Assembly: GCA_014925825.1 (NCBI GenBank)
Contig: JACGCK010000079.1
Span: forward strand, 62,001-126,000
Direction of reading: 5' to 3'
DNA: 64,000 nucleotides
Source: Pholiota molesta
Taxonomy: Eukaryota; Basidiomycota; Agaricomycetes; Agaricales; Strophariaceae
Both the position numbers and the translations under genes were made by a program. The notes beneath the pieces are model-generated. The model did no database searches, had not been told where the DNA came from, and saw only the letters and a program-made list of their open reading frames with translations. Shown here piece after piece: positions 1-12,100 of the stretch (within the stretch, counting starts at the first letter, position 1; each line of letters starts with the position of its first letter).

Positions 1-1
1 A

Positions 2-3000
2 TCGGTTTTGCTTACCAGGCCAATACCCACCCGTGTATTCGTTGACACCCTTCGAGATCTTCTTGGTCAAGCATGGCTCGATGGCGCAAAATCTCTCATT
101 GATCCACGTATCAACAATGGACAAGATCGTCTCCCGTTGTGGGTAATTACCTATTGGAAGCATGTCAACACCCTCGTCGAGAAGCAGAAGAAGTGGAAAA
201 GTACTCTTGGATGGTTGGAAAATGAGAAGAGGAGGGCAGGATGTGAACACGATCGAGAGGAATTGATTCGGACTGCCACGAACCTGTTTAATTCATTGGA
301 ATGGGACTCGGAAATGAAGTATGTCCATCACAGTTTGTCGACTATCGAGCTCGCACGTTTCCTAGGAACATTATGGCTGTCAGATAGTCATATCGATATG
401 ATGGTGGAAGAACTTACACTGCAGCAGAGTCCTGAGACTGCGGAACGGGTTCAAATTGCGACGTTAAGCTTTGCCGATCAAGTTGGAAGAGTAAAAGATG
501 TTGGCGGAGCAATCACACTATCGAAGAAGAAGGCCTTCCACCAATATGAAACCGATGCGAAAGAAGGTCGTCTCGAGAAGCTATATTTTCCACTTCATGT
601 CAATGCGAATCACTGGATAGCTGGGGTGGTTGACTTTAAACATAAGCGAATAGCATTTGGTACGTATCTTATTTGGCCAAGGGCCAGTTATCCCAAGTTG
701 CCTAATACTTTGTTATAGGCGATTCTCTTCATCCACATGGGAAAACGTCTGGTGCACCAGTCAAGTTCATCAATTGCCTTCAATTATGGATTAAATCAGC
801 TTTCGGGAAGAAGTTTCGTAATGAAGGAAATACACTCGACCATGCTTTACAAAACGACAGCTATTCCTGTGGTATTATAACCGTAAACACCATTGCACAT
901 GCAGTATTCGACGTACCTTTGTGGGAAGATCAAAAAGCCGTTGACGCCCGTCTCGCCTGGTTCATACGCTTTGCTTCAAGCACCCGAGCCCCCAAAAGAA
1001 TAGTGGACCATGTCGAGTCTCTATCCCCTCGAACGGCCAGTTTTGAACACCAATCCTCCGATTCGGTTTCCCCACCACGACGAGCACCTATGTCACTTGC
1101 AAACCTTTTAAATCCCATCTCAACGAGCACCACCGACCTACTACCCAATGAATATGACACAGATTCCGAAAGCGAGACAGAGGACGTACCATATCTCCCA
1201 GCATCTCCCAAAAACACGAGCCACAAGCGTACAAACACAGCCATCGAAGACACGAGCAATGACACTGAGGATTCAGATAGTTATTTCAGTTCATCCAGTG
1301 CAGAACTACATCGCGTTGTTCCGGATCTAGAGCCAACCGAAGGAACCAGTAAATCTGCGGTGCACTCACGCAAGAGGCGACGGTTAGCTGCAGAGGGAAA
1401 ACTCGAAATCAATCAGAAGAGCTACAACACATTCAAGAACAAGATTCTTGCCGGTGACCGCAAGGCTGAATTCGATCCAGGAAACATCTGCCGTGTTCGC
1501 CATTCCAAATGTGGGAGTTGGCTCAAGATGAAGGATCCATACGATGCTGGGCGATGGAATGAGCATATCAAAAAGTGTACAGCCAAAGGCGGCTCACAGA
1601 CATTGTTTTCGATGGGATTCAAACGCGGAAACATCAAACAGAAGACTCCAGAGCCACTCGAGTACTCGCCTTGCCCAGGAATTACAGACGCCGATGACTC
1701 TCGTGTCAGCCAATATCTCAGGCGCACATCTCTGCAAGGTGGAGGGGGAAGGGCATTGCCTGTTATCGCCAAAGCACTGTTTCGTAGGCTCTTCAGTAAA
1801 CTGACGAAGAAAGCGGACAGAAAGAAGGTGCTCGATACCCAAATCAACGAATGGACATGGAGGAATGATCATGGGAATCTGCGTGTCTTCTCTACATCCT
1901 GCAAACGTAATGTGGTTGACAGCTCGCCTTCTCGTCTCCGCCCATGTTCAGAATGCGCGCTCGTGTTGAAAAGCAAGCTTTTCCGTAATTGCCTCCAACG
2001 ACCCACACCCAACGATGCGAATTTTATTTATACAAATCACCGATTCCGCTCTGACTTGCTTGGAAAAATCTATGGACGTACAGTAGGAGTTAAATCAATC
2101 TTGGAACATCCGGTGAAGTTTTTACAAGTCCTATCTTGGGCGATTCAATACTTATTTTTTTTATGCAACCAGGATCCGAAGTCCAACCCATACATTCGAT
2201 TTGCAGAGGGTGCGGTCAATCCAAAAAAAAAGGAACAATATGGCAATGAGGTCTTTAATGGCCTCGTCGCTGCGATGGTCCAAAAATATGACCGCGAAGA
2301 GCGCGGTGTTGGTAAACAAAACTTCCAGTATGCGCCGGCATGGGAAGAAATGTGCCACATTATTCGCATTCACAGCCCGCGTGCGTATCGTTCATTGAAG
2401 GAATATCTTCCAATGCCAGATGAGCGCACTTTACGGTATGTTTGTACTTTCCTTTCTTAACTTTTATCAGTATTCATTTTTTCACCTTGCTTGTAGCCGC
2501 AAAGAAGCTCGTCAGCCACGGTTTCCGATGGTTATCTCTGATCGCAATTTTCAATTAGTAGAAGACCATCTGAAATCTTTGGACTACGATGGCCCTCTGG
2601 CCCTTAGCTGTGATGATACGAAGCTCTTTGCGACGTTTCGACTCTACTGGGACTCGGATGAAAATTCGTACTTTTTGGCAGGAGGAACAGATGGCCCTCT
2701 GCGCGTTGTAGACCCCGAAGATATCAAGAATGTCATTAAGACAGCTAAGGCAGAAAAGGCAACGAAGGTATGGTTTCCTCTTCTCTTTCACAAATACAGC
2801 GCTCTAACAACTTCTATACTAAGGTTCGCATCTGGTGCTTAACCTTGCCAATCCCAAAAATAAGCCCGATTATCGTGGCTGCATATCCTATGACCAGCCT
2901 AGATGCCCCGGCCCTTGTTCGTCTACTCAAGCAGGTCGTCGATGGTCTTTTCGATAGAGGCATTTTTATATCGTCATATGCGTGTGATGGAACAGAAGTC

Positions 3001-5397
3001 GAACGAGCTGTACAGAAGCTATTTCTGGCGGAATGTACCCAGCGGACGTATACCATTAAAACTCCAAGACCTTCAGCTCCTGATACACACGTCGTATATG
3101 GAATTTATCGGGACCATGCAATCTGCATGATTCAAGACTCAAAACATGCCCTCAAGACCTTGCGCACAGCGCAACAATCTCTTCTCAGGCGCACGTCTGC
3201 TCACATTTGGCAACTTCACCATGACATATCAGCATATTCTCGACCTTTCTCGTGGGGATGGAACTCCTCTCTACCGACGAGATGTCGAAAACCTCGACCG
3301 CCAGGATGACAACGCTGCTGTCCGCCTTTTTTCCGCCGACGTCCTCAAATATCTTTGTGACCATCATCCAGGCTACATGGGCGAAATCGTCTACCTATTC
3401 ATCTTTGGAGAGTTGATAGACGCATACCAAAATCGAAGCATGCTACATATTGAACGTATCAAGTTGGTTCTACGTGCTAGATACTTCCTTGACTCGTGGC
3501 AGGTGTACTTGACAGCACACAACTATCCACACGACCGCTACTTTCTGTCTCGTGAAGCCTTGGACATTCTGCGAATTATAATCGAAGGATTTCTCGGCCT
3601 GGTCATTATCTATCGCGATGAGCTCAAAGGAGAGGTGCCGTTACTCCCATGGCTTCCTTCAAGTGAACCATGTGAGCACGTTTTCGGTGAATCTCGCGAC
3701 ATTGTAAAAGACTTCACCTTCTTGGACTTCATATACATGATCCCCAAGCTTCGCATCAAGATGCACGAGGCCGTCCTTCGAGGAAAATCATCAAATGCTA
3801 AAGCGACTGCATCTGGATACTCGCACACATATTTCGATCATCATGGCCTCGACCTCGTCGCTCTGTCAACATTCCCAAGTGATGCAGAGATTCAAGCAGT
3901 CGCCGAAGAAGCAGCCGAAGAAGCTAATACCCTTGTCGCACTTCTAGGGGTGCAAGCTGACGCCCTACATGCTCAATCCCTTCTTCCCTTCCCCAGTATT
4001 GATACATGGGCTCCTCATGACGACACTCTAGACACCGACGACACACTGCCCTCTTCTGACTCCGAGTCGGAGCTCGATGATTCCGACAGTGCGAATGTTA
4101 GCAAGAGTGCAGCACAAGAGCTACAAGACCTGCTGGATCTTGAGGAGGAGAGCACGATATCAAGAAGCCGTAAGGTCGATGAAAAATGCATGCGGTTGAC
4201 ATCTGCAGCTCTGGCTCTTGCGGCGGAGGAAGCTACTCGAATGTGAGTTGATTTATGGTTACTATTAGCTCCAAGCCCTGATTTTGATTTGCCTAGTCAC
4301 AACTTTGCAGACGCTGATGACTCTGCCAGAATGGAGGAAGTCGTTAGCAACGAATACTCTCAAGTTCAAGCAATGACTCAGATCCTCAAGCAGCCGTTGC
4401 CTCCGCTCCAACTCCCTGATGAACCGACGTTGAACAAAGTTGGTCACGGAACGCTGAGCTTCGAAAAGCTCAACTTCGACACTCTTATTCGGATGCGGCG
4501 CGAACATCAAACAAGGCAAGCTGCTCAAGGTGTCCGAACGAAGCTCTCAAACCCTGTGAACAAAGATAAATCAACACAGCTCCGCAATGAAATCTTGCGC
4601 GAAATGCATGCCGCGTTGAAGGAAGCCCAGGACGAATCAGCGGTTGGTACAGGTCTCGAACGGCAGCAGAGGTGGCGAGCACCAGCTCCTGGTGGACGAG
4701 GTGGTTTGGTTGAGGGTGTCGCTGCGCCCGATCTCGCAGCTGGGAGCTCGGCAAATGCTGCAGTCAGTGCAGACGCTGTCGCTAAAACCGTGAGTCTTTC
4801 ATAGTACCTTGTTCAAATACCACAATTCAATATTCCTTTCCTGAGTCAACAGGCTGCTGCTCGTCGAAAACGAATCTTTACCAAAGCGGCGGTCCCTCGA
4901 CTGGAAGAAGTCATCACCGGACGAATAAGCATGTTTCGCCCGCTGCAGATTATGGACTGGGCATGTGTTCTAACGAGTACTGGTGTCATGGTTGCTCAAG
5001 GTGTGCCAGTTTCTTTCTTTCGTGTCCCTTGATTAACTTGCTCCTAGTTTTGGTCCTCTATTCAAAGACAGGCGGAAAGAACGGGAAGCATTGTGCAATT
5101 TCGGAGTCATCAAACATTGCCGCTGTTTCATATGTTGGTTTCCAACTGTTTGAACATTTTTTCGGGCGCCAATTTCGTGCGGTTCCGGCTGTAATGTCTC
5201 GCCTCCAGACCTACCAGTTCCAGCACTCGCCATCTTTTGAATTCTTGTGTCTCTTGGATTCGAAGATTACATTCTCGGGAGAATCTTTCGTCGAGCTTTC
5301 AGCGGCCGATTTACAACGATATCAAGATTTGAAAAGAGGTGAAAAATCGCTTGCCATTGCACTGAAAAACTCAAAGAAGAGACGCCTGGATGACTAA
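2..5397 (+). CDS. Ulp1 protease - zinc finger - P-element/THAP9-like transposase fusion (5' end outside window)
   Basis: Seven exons close in phase: 2-659, 719-2435, 2497-2767, 2824-4242, 4297-4789, 4853-5000, 5048-5397, giving about 1680 residues if a 7-bp tandem duplication at 3166-3172 is discounted. Residues about 195-310 form a Ulp1/C48 cysteine protease: His in NHWIAGVV, Asp in GDSLHPHG (split by intron 1) and Cys in NDSYSCGIITVNT. A Cys/His finger follows (CRVRHSKC then HIKKC, coded near 1490-1580). The second half has ALSCDDTKLF, ACDGTEVERA and DSKHALKTLR followed by NNLFSGARL. This order recalls the D..CDG..D-x-x-H-x-x-K-x-x-RN pattern of P-element/THAP9 RNase-H-fold transposases. 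Protease and transposase share exon 2 without a stop, so the fusion is real in this copy. The superfamily assignment is inference. The start codon is not in the window. Confidence 0.75.
3162..3172 (+). repeat. 7-bp tandem duplication breaking the transposase frame
   Basis: The sequence GCGCACAGCGCAAC holds GCGCA twice, 7 bp apart. Removing one 7-bp unit joins TLR to NNLFSGARL and restores one frame through the whole gene. All exon phases then sum to a multiple of three. Confidence 0.6.
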
Positions 5398-5520
5398 CTA
5401 GTGATACATTCATACTGATATTGTATCCTGTAATACTATATGCCCATTTCTACTGTCCTCTGCTCCCTTTTGAATGCTGTCGCGCCCTTTTTGAGGCCGT
5501 ATCGAGGCCAGATCTGAAAT

Positions 5521-5697
5521 TCCGGACAAAAACGGGCCAAAAGAGCGAAAAATCAGCTCGATCCTAGAATCCGGACATTTTGGGCGAAAAAATTTGAGGC
5601 CCGAGGCCGTCCGGACAAATTTGGGCCTATTTGGAGGTTGGTCGTCCGGACATAATTTTTGTTTTTGGGATCGGGCCTTTCCTGGTATTGTCCGGGG
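5521..5697. repeat. Five spaced TCCGGAC motifs after the transposase gene
   Basis: TCCGGAC-type motifs start at 5521, 5570, 5610, 5645 and 5691 (the last reads TCCGGGG), spaced 35-49 bp. Most are followed by an A/T-rich stretch and GGGCC. They begin about 120 bp beyond the transposase stop. They could be subterminal transposase-binding repeats or part of the element's 3' end. The matching other end lies outside the window. Confidence 0.4.
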
Positions 5698-6634
5698 GCC
5701 TGCTACATAGCCTATAAAACAGACCTGATTGCTATGTTGATTGATGATCATCATTGATCAATGATTAGCGCTTCAGCCTTCGCGAGCGCTCAACGACGAA
5801 CGTCAACGCCTAAACCCAAACCCCGAGATTGCCAAATTCATGATTACGACTTTCTAAATCTTTGCCTGCACAGAAAAAACACACCGTTGTTGGTGGAAGG
5901 AGTAGCATTACTTACATAGTGGCCAAGATAAACAAAAAATGACCATGATGTCACGGAAAGTTTGAATATCGACTTTTGATCTTGCAATCTAAGCGAGAAG
6001 TGAAGGATCAACGCAAGATTCATGTCTCCGAATTTACTCAAAATTCTTGTGGAGTGCTCAGGATTGGCTCCTGGAGGCTCGGAATTCCTTACATATCAAA
6101 TCGACTATCATATGATTTATAAAGAGGCTTCATCATCTCCAACCTGAGAGACTTATCTCAACTTCGTAGCATTGACCTACATGCCTACATATGTTGGGTA
6201 TGCGTATAACGTTGATTAACTTGATGTCGAAGACTGAAGTAAGTATCAGACTTCGGCTGGTGTCCGCTGGATGATGACGCCGTCAAGTTGGGACGCCAAA
6301 ATATCCCACCCATGTTTCTCGGGGTTTAACAAACGTGGCTGAATGACATAAACTTGACGAATCCAATGTGCATAACACCTAGAGATCGGCATTTTATCTT
6401 GAACACCGGCCATCACCCGAAGACGCGGAACAAGTCCAAGAACCAAACAAGAACTAAATTCAAAGCAAGGCAGCGATAATTGTATTTCATCGTGATCAAG
6501 CGGAATTTATCAACATTTACAGCTACATAGAAAGATAACAACAAAACATATGTATTTTTTTTTCGGGATTTTTCTGCTATTCAGACCGTTGGTAACTAAT
6601 ATTTCAACCCTTCTCGATTGCTGAATTCGATTGA
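5698..6634. other. Intergenic, no gene seen
   Basis: A/T-rich sequence between the transposase and the isochorismatase gene. A small interrupted palindrome (TGATCATCATTGATCAATGA) lies at about 5746-5765. I see no conserved coding frame. Confidence 0.5.
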
Positions 6635-7464
6635 TCATTCGGACTCTCCAGGAAGAACTGTGCCACGATCAATGGCAGCAGCGTGTCCACGAGTAAGGAA
6701 TGCATACGAAGTCAAGTATCTAAAGGGGGAGTAAGTGCCTGTTAAATCATCGGATAAATTCTCAATACTCACTTATCAAAGTAAGGCAAAAGCTCCAGCG
6801 AGCCAGGCGTGTTCCTCCAGTCCCTCATAAGGTCGCAAACCACGGCGAAAGAAGAGACGACCTGGACACCAGCAGCGCGCATCCTATCGTTCGCGTCCGC
6901 TGCAGCCTGTTTGGTCATGGCGCCGGAGGCGTCGGCGTTAGCATAGACGGTGTATCCTTCTTGGGCAAGCGAAAGCGCGAGGAACGCAGTGCAGACCTAA
7001 ATTTGCGTAAAAAATGAATATAAATACAAGAAGTATAAGAACGGTGAACGTACGTCTGTGACAATACCAGCCAGGATGACCTGCTTCTTTCCCGTAGCCT
7101 TGACGGCGGCGCGGAAGTCGCTATTGTCCCAAGCGTTGACCTCGCCCTGGCGTTTGATGTACGGCGCATCTGGGTACATGTCAACGATCTCCTTGGGAAG
7201 AGGTCCGTTAGGTCCTGAAGTAACGAGATTGAGCCTCAGCAGCAGCAGTGAATGACGATCGCATAATGACTGACCGGTTTCGGCGCTTGTGGTCAAAATA
7301 GTGGGCAGGTTGAAGACCTTTCCGATCGCAGCGTGCGCGAGGATGTTGTTGCGAAACTGGTCGGCGTCGAAGTCGCGGACCAACTGGGCGAGGCCGATTT
7401 GGTGATCGATGATCAACAACGCGACGTTGTCCTTGTCGATGCGTTCAAAGGTGGTGTTGGCCAT
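6635..7464 (-). CDS. Isochorismatase-family cysteine hydrolase
   Basis: Four exons (7464-7275, 7214-7054, 6996-6773, 6719-6635) total 660 nt and encode 219 residues with no frame problem. The catalytic triad of the isochorismatase/nicotinamidase superfamily is visible: Asp in ALLIIDHQIG near residue 19, Lys in YIKRQGEVNAWDN, and the nucleophile Cys in TDVCTAFLAL, whose codon lies at the start of exon 3. Length and order match stand-alone YcaC-like hydrolases. The family cleaves amide or vinyl-ether bonds in small molecules, but the substrate here is not predictable. There is no signal peptide, so a soluble intracellular enzyme is expected. A TATAAAAG box lies about 52 bp upstream of the ATG. 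Confidence 0.9.
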
Positions 7465-7515
7465 TGGATATTGCAGTAGGTATTTGCTGGGGAATTATCC
7501 GTCGACCATGGCTGG

Positions 7516-7523
7516 CTTTTATA
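7516..7523 (-). promoter_or_regulatory. TATA box of the isochorismatase gene
   Basis: TATAAAAG on the minus strand, 52-59 bp upstream of the start codon. Confidence 0.5.
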
Positions 7524-8573
7524 CTGTTTGAAGGTCGTATCGATTAAGTGAATACCCGTTCAGGATTTATTCGTCCATGAGGTCAAAGAACAAAGATTGT
7601 TGCGCTCCACGGCCAGCTACGGGGAGGATGGAATGGCATGTGAAGGGAACACTCGTCTAAGGACGTCCACCAGTAAGCAATTATGTAGCAGGAATTGGGT
7701 GTGGATTGCGTCGATCAGAAATTCTACTGTTAATGAAATTATGTCCCCAGCTTGGGCGGCGCTTCCGGGGTGAGCGTGAGACTCGGTGGGATGCGATAGG
7801 CTGGAATTGGAAAAAGCAAGGCTTAGATGATGATATGCATGCGTGAACGTAGAACCTCCGATCGGCCTTTGGTTGGCAGATGGCGAATGAAGAGAAGAGA
7901 TTATATGTATTGGAAGTTGATTGGAAGTCGTAGAAGTGCTCAAGTCACCTTGATTTCCGCTAATTTCAGTCGCAGGGTCAAACAAGTCCTCCTTCAAATA
8001 CATCAACCAACCGTAGGGGGCAATAGAGTTGAGCCTGGTGCTCTATGGTTCCTCCAAAGATGATGTCTGTTTCCCATAGAAAAGTATATTGATATTGTGA
8101 ACATTACATGCATCAAACATTTGATCTCGGCGACGTAGGCCATAGGGTGGTGATAGGTGATGGTTATTGAACAAAGTGAACTGTAATTTACCTCGGTCCA
8201 AGTCCCCGAGCTATCGACGAAACTTCTACCTACTTTCTATCCACAGACAAACCAAATCGCAAAAGTGAAGACCGTTTCAGTCGATGTCGTTCAAACTACA
8301 TTGTTGACTTCAAGTTGACTTTGTCACGGTGATGCGTTAGGTTCAAACGTTCATGCATTCATGATGCAATCATGCCTGTACTCTGTTTGGACATGTATGC
8401 CAATACCCTCTGCAAAAACGGCTCGTTCACGGATTACCACCACCAAGCCCGCTGTCCGTCGACGACGTCGGCGACTGGCTCTGGGATCCTTGATTGGGTA
8501 CTCTACTCTGGCTTCAATCGTAATTCCGACGAACGACGTACGAACCAACAGTTTGGAGGTTGGAGGTTGACGA
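7524..8573. other. Intergenic, no gene seen
   Basis: Mixed-composition spacer separating the isochorismatase promoter from the region upstream of the SH3-TBC gene. I find no open frame with family-like character. Confidence 0.4.
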
Positions 8574-8983
8574 TTGAGTGCAGGACAAAATAGGAACGTA
8601 ATTGAGCGCCGAGCACGGACGCCACGAAGCTTCGCATTCCTACTGCAGAGAGGCGGTGAAGAGGAGGGATTGACCAAGGGTGAGCGAGTATACTCTATTA
8701 TCCGAGATTCTGAGGTTCCTGACGCGGTATTCTATGCACAAACAGTTGCCAACGAAGAGTGAGTTCGTAGTACTGTTCAGCAAGTGCTATGACCAATGAA
8801 AAGGAAATAGGGAGACCAGTTGACTCATACAGATCTGCAGGTGAGCATACACATCAGCTCACCGAAGGCCTGGAGGTCGTTGATGCGTCATTCTTTGCAC
8901 TTCCTCCCGAAGAGAGCAAATACTGGTTTCACAAGGTCCAACTACTGGCTGTTGATCGCGCCGAACCAGGGACTGAGGTCTAA
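8574..8983 (+). CDS. Possible small hypothetical protein upstream of the SH3-TBC gene
   Basis: A frame from 8574 to about 8760 joins by a plausible intron (GTGAGT near 8761, AAATAG near 8810) to a second exon ending at 8983. The ending reads FFALPPEESKYWFHKVQLLA followed by VDRAEPGTEV. I do not recognise the family. The start is uncertain and the reading could be chance or an untranslated leader of the next gene, whose start lies 200 bp downstream. Confidence 0.28.
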
Positions 8984-9182
8984 GAGACTGGGTGCTGAAC
9001 CTACATAAACCGGTAAGTGCGTTTGCTCGCTCGCATACTCGATCGTTGAACCCCTATGCCCTCCACCTGTACGCAGACCCAACCTACGAGATATTGCTCT
9101 CAAAATTGCTGATACCCATTGGATAAGGCGACATTTGGGCAATCTAAGAAAGGCAGCAGAGTAGAAGACGAATAGAAGTGCA

Positions 9183-12100
9183 ATGGGAATGGAAGCGACG
9201 GAGCTTGCACGGTGGACACGTTTTGCGGCCAAGGGCGGCATAGGAAAGTGTATAGCGACTTGTGACTGTGTCGCGGAGAGCTCGGACGATCTTATGTTCC
9301 TGAAGGTGTGTTGGCTCGCGTTAGCTGCCTGATTCTGTGTACTGACTTTTTCTTTTCCCAGGACGATGAAATTACGGTGCTCCTGCAGCTGCCTGATCGC
9401 GAGGGCTTTTATCTTGTGCGCGTCTATTCTCTGTATTGATTGAGGACTGTGCTGACGTACGACTTGTTTAACCCTCGTCTTGTGCTGCTCTCTTGCTCTT
9501 CCTCCTTGATTCTTGTATTCCGGATTTCTGTACATTCGCTCCTGCTATTCTGCTCACTCCGATGCCAAATTTAGGGGTACTGCGAAGGCGTCGTCGGGCG
9601 CTTCGCGGGACAAGACGTTCTCTTCACAACCAAGCTGAAGAAACCTGTCATGACCAAGCGCTCGTCTTCTATGGGGACTGTTACCGGCAATATAAATACC
9701 AACGTATCACCGTCGCCTTCAGTATCAGGGAGTGGCGCCTCACCATCACCCACACCACACACATCGATATCATATACCCCACAACATGGCGTCACCCACC
9801 GCACCTCTTCGACCCCATCACCTTCGAAATTCCGTTCCGTCTCCGTGTCTAGCCTGAACTCGCGGACGCGTGCGGAATCACTGGAACGGGGTAGCGAGCG
9901 GCGAGGATCGGGTATTGGTTCTAGACACCCGGCAAGCCCGCTGTCAACTGCACAGGCGCTTGCACTAGACAACGAACAGGAAGAGAGGCGAATTGTAGCG
10001 GAAGAGGAGCACATACCGAATGCCTTCGCGACACTGCATGAGGTAGCCGTCGCCGAGGCCGCTGCTAGTGGAAGCGGGGCGCAGCCAAGGCACGCTAGTT
10101 TCGGCAGCAAGGAGTCTCAGTATACGGCGAGTCCGTTTGGAACGCCAAGCCCGCGGGAAGCGCAGCTCTCTCGCGTGGACTCGAGCAGCGAGAGAGATGA
10201 TTCTAGGGCGGGCACGCGCACGAACTCGCCCCGACAGGCGTTAGATGGCAGGCGGCCAGTATCCACAGAGCGTTGGCCATCACAAGGACCCACCTCATCG
10301 TCCAACGCGCAGCCGCTATCGACGTCGACATCGGCATCCTCCACATCATTTTCGTTTACCACCACTGCCTCCTCGTCATCATCACCACAAACCTCGCCAC
10401 CATCCTCTCCGCCTCGTTCGCTTCATGCCCAGCCTCATAGCCTACAGCAGCACAGATACACAGCACATGCACCATCGCCACTGACCCTTCATCCGGATCA
10501 GTACGGAAGCCCTCCTACTACCATCTCACCGCTTAGAATCACCAAGCGCTCGCCGGGGCCAAATTCAGCTGCGGGTTCTGCGAGAGATTCTAACTCCAAC
10601 ATACAGCAAATGCCGCGCTCGCCGCCGCCTGTAGGTGCGCTGCCTCTTACACCGGCAGCCACTGTGCACACGCACTCGACGAACACATCGATATCCGCAT
10701 CTCAAACACTCGCAGCCCCTGCCCGCCCTCAGGCACATGGCCTTTCGCCTTCCGTCGCCGCCTTCTCCGCAGGTCCTGGCTTGTCTCCATCCGCTGCCGC
10801 GTTTTCCCCTCTATCTTCGCCCTCCGTGTATTCCTCGCCACCGCAATCCGCAGCGCCAACTCTAGGGTCGTCTTCCTCGTCGCCCACTCATACAGCTACT
10901 TTCGCACACCGCCTTGGGTTGAACTCTGCGCATGGATCACCGGCGTCCATCGTCGATGACAGGTATGACGATGACACGATGGGATCATCGCCTGCGACGC
11001 TTGCTCACGTAGATCGAGAGGCGCGCGGTAAACCGCAGGCCCAACCACCACAAGACCTGCGCGACACGAGCGCAGCTGCTGCGGGCGTAAGCATCGGGCT
11101 CAGCTTGTTGGAGGGTTTGATTGGGACTTACAGCGACGATGACGACTCAGACGACGACGACGACGCGGGATCGCAGTATTCCGACAAGCGTGGTGATACA
11201 TTGACGACCAGGAGAGAGAACAACAGGATCAGCACGATCAGCAGAGAAACCACTACAGCAAGCGAAGAGGGCACAGCGGAGGGCCTCGGATATGCCCAAT
11301 CGGAGGATAGCCACCCGCTGCAGAGGCAGGAATCAATAGCGAATCCGCAACCTCCTCTGCTGGAGCAGAGCCAACATGACCACAGCCAGCCAGAGAGCAC
11401 CCGAGGCGAGTCGACGCCTTATGCGACCCAGCCGGGCCCATCATCCGACTCCCACCTTCTTTCGCCCGCCACTTCACCCACTTCGCCTTCCTTTCCACCT
11501 CCGTTGTCGTCGCGCGAACGACGTCCCTCGCTCGCGCCATCCGCCTCTTCTGTGTACTCCGCGCGCTCAGGCGCCTCCGCCGCTACAGTGGCCTCCGGGG
11601 GCGAGTCATCGTGGGAAGGCGCATCTGACATCTATGATGACTATCGCTATTCACGCGCGTCGGTGCGCCCGAGTTTCGACGCGATGTCTGTGCGCTCAGG
11701 AGTCGGTGCTATGAGCAGTGGAGGGGAAAGGCGGCCGAGTTTTGATTCAGTAGGAAGCGGGCCGGGAGGTTATCTTAGTGGAGTGGGTATCAGGAGAGAG
11801 AGGGTGGATTCGGGCGCGTCGTCTTCTTTCAGTGGGAAGAGATTAGAGGGCCTTGTTGAGACTATGGAGCGAGATGATAGGGCGTCCTTGAAGGGTGGGG
11901 AGGAGCTGCGCGTTGACAAGGCCGACAAGGACACGGAGCCGCATGCGAACAATGATAAAGGAGCGAATGGCGAACAGGAAGGACAGAAAACGCTGGCGGA
12001 CGTTCACACCGAGCGACTTACTCGGGCTCACCGCCGCACTGCATCGGTCGACTCCGACGCGTCGGTCTATACGCAGAATAGTCGCCTCTCGACACTTTCG

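Noticed and set aside
2..960. Ulp1 domain as a host SUMO protease gene
   Set aside because: It shares an uninterrupted exon with the zinc finger and transposase, so it belongs to the transposon protein.
11027..11034. GGTAAACC core in the SH3-TBC coding region
   Set aside because: Only the 8-bp core matches; the flanking arms of the transposon motif are absent, so chance is sufficient.
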